NCBI GenBank assembly: GCA_021779635.1 | Contig: JAJYAH010000154.1 | Span: 1-11,411, forward strand | DNA: 11,411 nucleotides | DNA from: Pseudomonadota bacterium | Lineage (GTDB): Bacteria; Pseudomonadota; Alphaproteobacteria; Rhizobiales; Xanthobacteraceae | Reading direction: 5' to 3' | Shown: piece by piece, positions 7,589 through 11,411 of the stretch | How positions within the stretch are numbered: the first letter of the stretch is position 1 | Layout of the letters: every line of letters starts with the position of its first letter | The notes under the pieces: generated by a model | Seen by the model: the letters and a program-made list of their open reading frames with translations, nothing else | Databases searched by the model: none | What the model was told of the DNA's origin: nothing | Program-made: the position numbers and the translations under genes

Positions 7589-7873
7589 ATGGGAAAGTTG
7601 CTCTCGTTCTACGGCCATAAACAAGGTGGCGGCTTTGCTACCGGAAAAACGGAACTCGGAGCGTTAGAGGACGAGTTCGATGCCTTGGTCAGGACGTTGA
7701 GAATGTTGCTGACGTTTGTTGATCAGATCGAGGTCAAACTCGAGCAGTTGGACGACTGCTATCCAAACCAGGTTCTCAGAGATCGGTTCGAGGACCAACG
7801 AACTGCGATAGCGGCCGAGATCAGCCGAGTATATCGCGACGTCTCTTCGCTGAAATTCATGAAGATTATTTAG
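7589..7873 (+). CDS. Hypothetical helical protein encoded just before the globin chemoreceptor
   Basis: The product is 94 residues long and soluble, with a basic Gly-rich start ([20 protein letters not shown]). From about residue 22 it is almost wholly helical with heptad-like spacing ([15 protein letters not shown], then [15 protein letters not shown], then [16 protein letters not shown]), so a coiled coil or four-helix partner is likely. There is no membrane segment or known domain. GGA about 10 bases before the ATG is a weak ribosome binding site. The stop lies 11 bases before the start of the globin-coupled receptor, so the two are probably co-transcribed. That suggests, but does not show, a partner or adaptor of the receptor. 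Confidence 0.65.
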   Translation: MGKLLSFYGHKQGGGFATGKTELGALEDEFDALVRTLRMLLTFVDQIEVKLEQLDDCYPNQVLRDRFEDQRTAIAAEISRVYRDVSSLKFMKII

Positions 7874-7884
7874 GGGGAATAAAT

Positions 7885-9231
7885 ATGACTGAACCAGGTA
7901 TTGCGACGCGTATCGCCTTCAATCGGATCGATACTGAAACTGCCGAGGCTCTTCGTGCGGGAAAGTCTTTCGTCCTGAGCGTCATGCCGGCGATACTTGA
8001 TGCCTTCTATAGCCATCTCGCCAAGTTCCCGGAGACGTCCCGCTTCTTTCGAAACCAGAGCCACATGATTCATGCCAAGGAAATGCAGCTGAGGCATTGG
8101 GCGATCATACTTGAGGCTCGATTTGACGAATCCTACGAGGCGTCTGTTACGAAAGTCGGCGAGGTGCACAACAAGCTCGGTCTCGAACCGCGCTGGTACA
8201 TCGGAGGGTACAACGCCCTTCTGACAGATCTGATCGAGACGATTGCCAACCGGATGCCCGTCAGACGCTTTGATCGCGGCGCATCGCAGAGGAAGTTGGA
8301 GCTGCAGCAGGCAATCGTAAAAGCGGCACTGCTCGATATGGACATCGCAATCTCGGTCTACCTCGAAGCCGGTCGTCGTGACCGACAGATTACCCTCGAC
8401 AATCTGGCGAACAAGTTCGAAAGTGCGATCGGAGGCATCGTCAGCGTTGTGGCGTCGGCAGCAACCGAGTTGCAGGCGTCCGCTCAGGGTCTTCACGGAG
8501 CAACCGACCTGACCGAACGCGAATCTAACACGGCCGCGAGCGCCTCGGGGGACTCCATGACCAGCGTGAATGCTGTGGCGGCGGCGTCCGAACAGCTATC
8601 CAGTTCAATCGCCGAAATCAGCCGGCGGGTAAATGAGTCTGCATATATTGCGACGAAAGCTGCCGAAGGCGCGGAACAAGCAGCCAGGAAGATTGACCAG
8701 CTTTCTGCGGCAGGCCAAAAGATCGGAACCATTGTCGACTTGATCACGAACATTGCGTCGCAAACCAACCTGCTGGCTTTGAACGCAACGATCGAAGCAG
8801 CCCGAGCGGGAGAGGCTGGGCGGGGGTTCGCAGTCGTGGCCGCCGAGGTCAAGGGTCTCGCCGAGCAGACTGCAAAGGCGACGGCCGAGATCGCAACTCA
8901 GGTCGGCGACATTCAGAGTTCTACGACCGAGTCGGTCCAAGCGATCTCGGACGTCACTGTGGTGATCAGATCCATGACCGAGGTGTCGACGGCGATTGCC
9001 TCTGCCGTCGAGGAACAGAGTGCGGCGACCAATGAAATTTCCCGCAACGCTCAGCTTGCTGCAACGACAACCAAAAGTGTGTCAAACAGCGTCGAGCAGG
9101 TGCATCAAGCTGCGGGCGAGGCCGGAGCAACCGCCTCTCACGTCCTCACCGCGGCCGCTGAATTGTCGCAACAATCCGAACTCCTTCGGTCTGAAGTCAC
9201 CGGCTTTCTCAGTACCGTTAAAGCTGCTTGA
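7885..9231 (+). CDS. Globin-coupled chemotaxis transducer (HemAT-like), soluble
   Basis: This is a cytoplasmic oxygen or gas chemoreceptor of 448 residues. The N-terminal protoglobin domain (about 10-160) has the haem-pocket signature [18 protein letters not shown], with H95 as the expected proximal haem ligand. A short coiled linker (165-200) leads straight into the signalling domain (about 200-445). There is no transmembrane segment and no HAMP, as in HemAT proteins. The CheA-binding hairpin tip is conserved ([20 protein letters not shown], 289-308), followed by [20 protein letters not shown]. HemAT proteins of Bacillus and Halobacterium bind O2 at this haem and mediate aerotaxis; the same role is inferred here. 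The ATG has a strong GGGGGAA site. The C-terminus lacks a CheR-binding pentapeptide. It is preceded by the 94-residue helical gene and followed by integrase debris. Confidence 0.94.
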   Translation: MTEPGIATRIAFNRIDTETAEALRAGKSFVLSVMPAILDAFYSHLAKFPETSRFFRNQSHMIHAKEMQLRHWAIILEARFDESYEASVTKVGEVHNKLGLEPRWYIGGYNALLTDLIETIANRMPVRRFDRGASQRKLELQQAIVKAALLDMDIAISVYLEAGRRDRQITLDNLANKFESAIGGIVSVVASAATELQASAQGLHGATDLTERESNTAASASGDSMTSVNAVAAASEQLSSSIAEISRRVNESAYIATKAAEGAEQAARKIDQLSAAGQKIGTIVDLITNIASQTNLLALNATIEAARAGEAGRGFAVVAAEVKGLAEQTAKATAEIATQVGDIQSSTTESVQAISDVTVVIRSMTEVSTAIASAVEEQSAATNEISRNAQLAATTTKSVSNSVEQVHQAAGEAGATASHVLTAAAELSQQSELLRSEVTGFLSTVKAA

Positions 9232-9250
9232 GAGGTTTTCTACAATTCGC

Positions 9251-9264
9251 CTGCGCAAGCGCAG
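9251..9264. terminator. Short hairpin after the globin receptor gene, no T-run
   Basis: CTGCGCAAGCGCAG is a perfect inverted repeat 20 bases after the stop codon. It could form a small stem with a 4-base loop, but no T-run follows, so termination by it alone is doubtful. Confidence 0.25.
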
Positions 9265-9359
9265 AGGATGCTCAAGCAAGCTGACCGACGTGCGTTTTGG
9301 GTTGTCGATAAGGACGTCAAGACGATGGTTCGAACCGTTGTAAGGCCGACGGGCTTGAT

Positions 9360-9587
9360 TTCGCTGTCCTTCAGTGTAGTGCGAACTGGATGCTGGACGA
9401 GCAGAGCCTCGGCATCAGCGATGATGCGGTCGAACTCCATCATGACCGGCTTTGCGAGGACCTTCGCCCGCGCTTCGTCTTTGGTGCGCAGCGACCGCTT
9501 CAGCCACGCTGTCGCGCCTTTGAAGCTCCCTGAACTGTGGCTACGGCCTCTTCGAGGTGCTTTGGCACTTTTCGGCGCACGCACCAT
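9360..9587 (-). pseudogene. Truncated tyrosine recombinase (integrase) N-terminal fragment
   Basis: Read on the minus strand from an ATG at 9587, the sequence gives WLKRSLRTKDEARAKVLAKP, then VMMEFDRIIADAEALLVQHP and VRTTLKDSEI. This matches, from memory, the N-terminal arm and core-binding start of a group of phage-type integrases common in Bradyrhizobium (SLRTxDEAEAK, KPVLxEFDRILAxAEALL, LRTSLSDAEI). After about 9360 the resemblance stops although the frame is open to 9240. The catalytic domain with the Arg, Lys, His and Tyr residues is absent, and the usual segment between the start and WLKRSL is also shortened. It is therefore a dead leftover of a second recombinase, not related closely to the complete one to its right. 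Confidence 0.65.
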
Positions 9588-9720
9588 ACGCCGTGTTCAT
9601 TCTGAATAAGACCCAAGCCTACTACACGCACCATTCATCCCACCGCTTGATACCAGTGCGGCAGGACGAAGCTATTGAATTGTCGGTTTATTCCCAGAAG
9701 ATAAGGGCTTCTTGAGACGG

Positions 9721-9745
9721 TGGCGCACCCGACACGATTCGAACT
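9721..9745 (-). other. tRNA-Arg 3'-end-like fragment, possible attachment-site remnant
   Basis: On the minus strand this stretch reads GTTCGAATC of a T-loop followed by GTGTCGGGTGCGCCA, with an encoded CCA end. It corresponds to the 3' end of an alphaproteobacterial tRNA-Arg (acceptor CGGGTGC, discriminator G). The T-stem does not pair properly (only three of five positions, counting a G-T) and no D-arm or 5' acceptor is present, so it is not a functional tRNA. Such 3' fragments are usually left when an element integrates into a tRNA gene. It lies 130 bases to the right of the broken integrase. Confidence 0.5.
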
Positions 9746-9746
9746 C

Positions 9747-9902
9747 CTAACAGACTTCGTCCCGACATGTAGCATGGTCGATTAGTCTTCCAGCTCGCAG
9801 CGGCGAGATCAATGGGTGGCGCAGGGGAAGGCGCAGCCTCAATGATCGCCAGCGCTCTTCGTCGAGAAGGCTATACTGCCAATCCAGTTTCTCAAGCTTC
9901 AT
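9747..9902 (-). CDS. Possible small protein, 51 residues, overlapping the integrase stop
   Basis: The ATG at 9902 overlaps the integrase stop as ATGA, a coupling arrangement. The product begins MKLEKLDWQYSLLDEERWRS and continues LRLRLPLRHPLISPLRAGRL. It is basic, rich in Arg and Leu, with no membrane segment or known domain. It ends only two bases before the tRNA-Arg-like fragment. Its composition is protein-like, but it may be the fused remains of something larger. No ribosome binding site of its own is clear. Confidence 0.35.
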   Translation of the reverse strand: MKLEKLDWQYSLLDEERWRSLRLRLPLRHPLISPLRAGRLIDHATCRDEVC

Positions 9903-11194
9903 GACTGCGCGCGGAACGCCACGATTTTATCATTGCCGCTGGAAGGTCGGGCGCAATAATCATCCCAGTCCTCCATCATCCGCTTGCGCAGATCGAAGAA
10001 GGTCGTGCGCCGATAGGCCGCGACCACTTCGTCGCTGACCTTGTGCGCGAGCGCAGCTTCGGCAACGGGATCGTCATAGCCGTGCTCTGCAGCCCAATCG
10101 CGGAACGATGAGCGGAAGCCGTGCGGCACGATTTCGCGGTCGAGCTTCGGATCGGTCCAGCACCGCTCCAGCTCATTCATTCTGTCGATCACCGCAGCCA
10201 TCGAGGCATCACTCAGAGGCTTGCCCTTGCTGTTGGGGAAGATGTATTCGCTGTCATCCTTCGCGGCTTCCATGCGATTAAGCACGGCGAGCGCCGCCTT
10301 GCTCAACGGCACTCTGTGTTCGGCATCGCTCTTCATGAGTGCGGCCGGAATGGTCCAGACTGATGTCTGCCGATCGACCTGGTCCCATTTTGCCGCTACC
10401 GCATTGCCGGGCCTGACGGCCGTCAGGATCTGAAACTCGAGAGCTGCGGCAGCAACACCGTCGCGCTCGCGCAGCTTGCGCATGAAGTTGGGCAATTGCC
10501 GATAAGGCAGCGCCGGATGATTGCGGACCTTGCGAACCTTCGACGTGGCCGGAAGCAGGTTATCGAGATGCCCCTTCCAGCGTGCCGGGTTTTCGCCCTT
10601 GAACTCACCCTTCGCCTTGGCGGCATCGATCACCTGCTCGATGCGACTGCGAATGCGGCTGGCCGTTTCGGTCTTGCTCGCCCAGATCGGTTCGATGATT
10701 CTCAGGACCAGCGTCGTATCAATCGCGCCGATCGGAAGATCACGGATGGTCTTGCAGTAGTCGTTTCTGGTCGGCTTTCCCTTCTGGTCGACGCCGAGCA
10801 ACGTCATCCCCCATTGGTCGGCGTGCTTGGCATTTTTCCAGCCCGCACGATTGGCCTTGATGAAGCGCTTGGCAGCCGCCCCGAACGTGATCGCCTTGGC
10901 GGCCTCTATGCGGGCAGCGGCTTCCGCCTCGCGCTTGGCTTGGATCGGGTCGGCGCCCTTGCGCCGGACCTTGCGCGCATCAGTTGCTTTCTCGCGCGCC
11001 TCTTCAAGACTCACGTCGCGCAGGGACCCAAGGCCATGCCAGCGCGTGCGTCCATAAAGCTTGTATCGAAACAACCAGCTCTTGGAGCCGCCCTTCGCCA
11101 CCTGGAGATACAGGCCGCCGCCATCAGCATGCATGCCGCGCGTCACCAGATGTTCGACTTTCTTAGCGGTTAGTTTTCCGAATCCTCGCGCCAT
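9899..11194 (-). CDS. P4-type tyrosine recombinase (site-specific integrase)
   Basis: This integrase (431 residues from the ATG at 11194) catalyses insertion and excision of a genomic island or prophage at a tRNA gene. An N-terminal arm-binding DUF4102-type domain (1-90) has the typical MHADGGGLYLQV and SWLFRYKLYGRTRWHGLGSL. A core-binding domain lies at about 100-200. The catalytic domain (225-405) retains R261 (LTAVRPGN), K288 (LMKSDAEHRVPL), H358 and R361 (VPHGFR), H384 (ALAHK) and the nucleophile Y394 (VAAYRRTTFF), so it should be active. The length fits the family. An in-frame ATG at 11230 adds 12 residues that overlap the 12-base tandem repeat and is less likely. The gene reads away from the tRNA-Ser gene, with its start about 160 bases from the tRNA 3' end, the standard island arrangement. 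Confidence 0.93.
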   Translation of the reverse strand: MARGFGKLTAKKVEHLVTRGMHADGGGLYLQVAKGGSKSWLFRYKLYGRTRWHGLGSLRDVSLEEAREKATDARKVRRKGADPIQAKREAEAAARIEAAKAITFGAAAKRFIKANRAGWKNAKHADQWGMTLLGVDQKGKPTRNDYCKTIRDLPIGAIDTTLVLRIIEPIWASKTETASRIRSRIEQVIDAAKAKGEFKGENPARWKGHLDNLLPATSKVRKVRNHPALPYRQLPNFMRKLRERDGVAAAALEFQILTAVRPGNAVAAKWDQVDRQTSVWTIPAALMKSDAEHRVPLSKAALAVLNRMEAAKDDSEYIFPNSKGKPLSDASMAAVIDRMNELERCWTDPKLDREIVPHGFRSSFRDWAAEHGYDDPVAEAALAHKVSDEVVAAYRRTTFFDLRKRMMEDWDDYCARPSSGNDKIVAFRAQS

Positions 11195-11209
11195 AAACCG
11201 GCACCCGGC

Positions 11210-11232
11210 TACATACACTTTTACATACACTT
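11210..11232. repeat. Tandem 11-base direct repeat upstream of the integrase
   Basis: TACATACACTT occurs at 11210-11220 and again at 11222-11232, a 12-base period or a little over one helical turn. The position 16 to 38 bases before the integrase start suits a regulator or recombination-directionality-factor binding site, or arm-type integrase sites. The alternative integrase ATG at 11230 falls inside it. Confidence 0.5.
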
Positions 11233-11286
11233 AGGCCTGAGATTTGGCGGGATGAGATGGAATTGATTGGAACGCCAAATTCAGCA

Positions 11287-11302
11287 CAAGATGCTGATCT
11301 TG
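11287..11302. promoter_or_regulatory. Palindrome at the likely integrase promoter
   Basis: CAAGAT-GCTG-ATCTTG is a perfect 6-base-arm palindrome between the tRNA gene and the integrase. On the minus strand a TTGACA (11318-11313) could serve as a -35 box; the -10 position, 17 bases further, would be AGCATC, which is poor and lies inside the palindrome. An operator for repression of the integrase is a reasonable guess, no more. Confidence 0.3.
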
Positions 11303-11355
11303 CATGCGTTCATGTCAACAATTGGGACTGGATGAAATTGTCTGAAAGAAGCTTC

Positions 11356-11411
11356 TGGCGGAGAGGGAGGGATTCGAACCCCCGATAGGCTTGCACCTAT
11401 GCCGCATTTCG
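11356..11411 (-). tRNA. tRNA-Ser(CGA), 3' part, runs off the right edge
   Basis: The minus strand ends with an encoded CCA, discriminator G and acceptor strand CCTCTCC. The T-arm is GGGGG-TTCGAAT-CCCTC (fully paired with one G-T). A long variable arm (ATAGG/CCTAT stem) marks a class II tRNA. Next comes the anticodon stem half TGCGG, loop AA, and CGA as the anticodon exactly at the window edge, giving a serine tRNA for UCG codons. The 5' half lies outside the window. Its 3' end is the likely attachment site used by the neighbouring integrase. Confidence 0.9.

Noticed and set aside
7203..7624. Minus-strand frames of 73-74 codons
   Set aside because: They show no ribosome binding sites or known family, and they overlap each other and a plus-strand frame.
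7870..8496. Minus-strand frame of 208 codons
   Set aside because: It is antisense to the globin domain of the HemAT-like receptor and has no recognisable family.
9268..9609. Plus-strand frame of 113 codons
   Set aside because: The minus strand here carries integrase-like sequence, so the plus frame is its shadow.
10496..11173. Plus-strand frame of 225 codons
   Set aside because: It is the shadow of the integrase gene on the opposite strand.
1..11411. CRISPR array, toxin-antitoxin pair or known phage-defence genes
   Set aside because: No regularly spaced repeats were seen and no protein carries a recognisable defence or toxin motif. The small-gene operon is too featureless to be assigned to one.

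Overview
The window looks like an accessory region of an alphaproteobacterial chromosome, most likely a Bradyrhizobium-type rhizobium or close relative. This rests on the moderately high GC, the FixJ-like regulator, the large chemoreceptor repertoire, small proteins that resemble rhizobial hypothetical families, and an IS66 remnant. The genus is an inference; no marker gene settles it.

Layout. Bases 1-1640 hold no intact gene: there is an unassigned stretch, a 23-base-arm inverted repeat (560-620) and a broken IS66-family transposase (about 853-1372). Bases 1640-3035 carry very small genes: a 55-residue protein with a clear intrinsic terminator, a possible 43-residue ORF behind it, and a tight three-gene operon on the minus strand (2785 to 2182) that ends in a one- or two-pass membrane protein. 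Bases 3036-9231 form a sensory block. It has a membrane chemoreceptor with Cache, HAMP, MCP and PilZ domains (minus strand); then, divergently, a FixJ/LuxR response regulator overlapping an HD-GYP phosphodiesterase with a degenerate receiver domain; then a 94-residue helical protein 11 bases ahead of a soluble globin-coupled chemoreceptor. Bases 9232-11411 are an integration zone: a truncated integrase fragment, a tRNA-Arg-like 3' end fragment, a complete P4-type tyrosine recombinase with a small overlapping ORF, operator-like repeats, and the 3' part of tRNA-Ser(CGA) running off the right edge.

How it may work together (inference). The block combines oxygen or redox sensing (protoglobin receptor), small-molecule sensing (Cache receptor), c-di-GMP readout (PilZ) and c-di-GMP breakdown (HD-GYP) under a FixJ-like regulator. 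It could couple aerotaxis to c-di-GMP control. No CheA, CheW, CheY, CheR or CheB gene is present, so the receptors must feed arrays encoded elsewhere. The position next to an integrase at a tRNA gene suggests that the block lies on, or at the edge of, a genomic island whose far end is not in the window.
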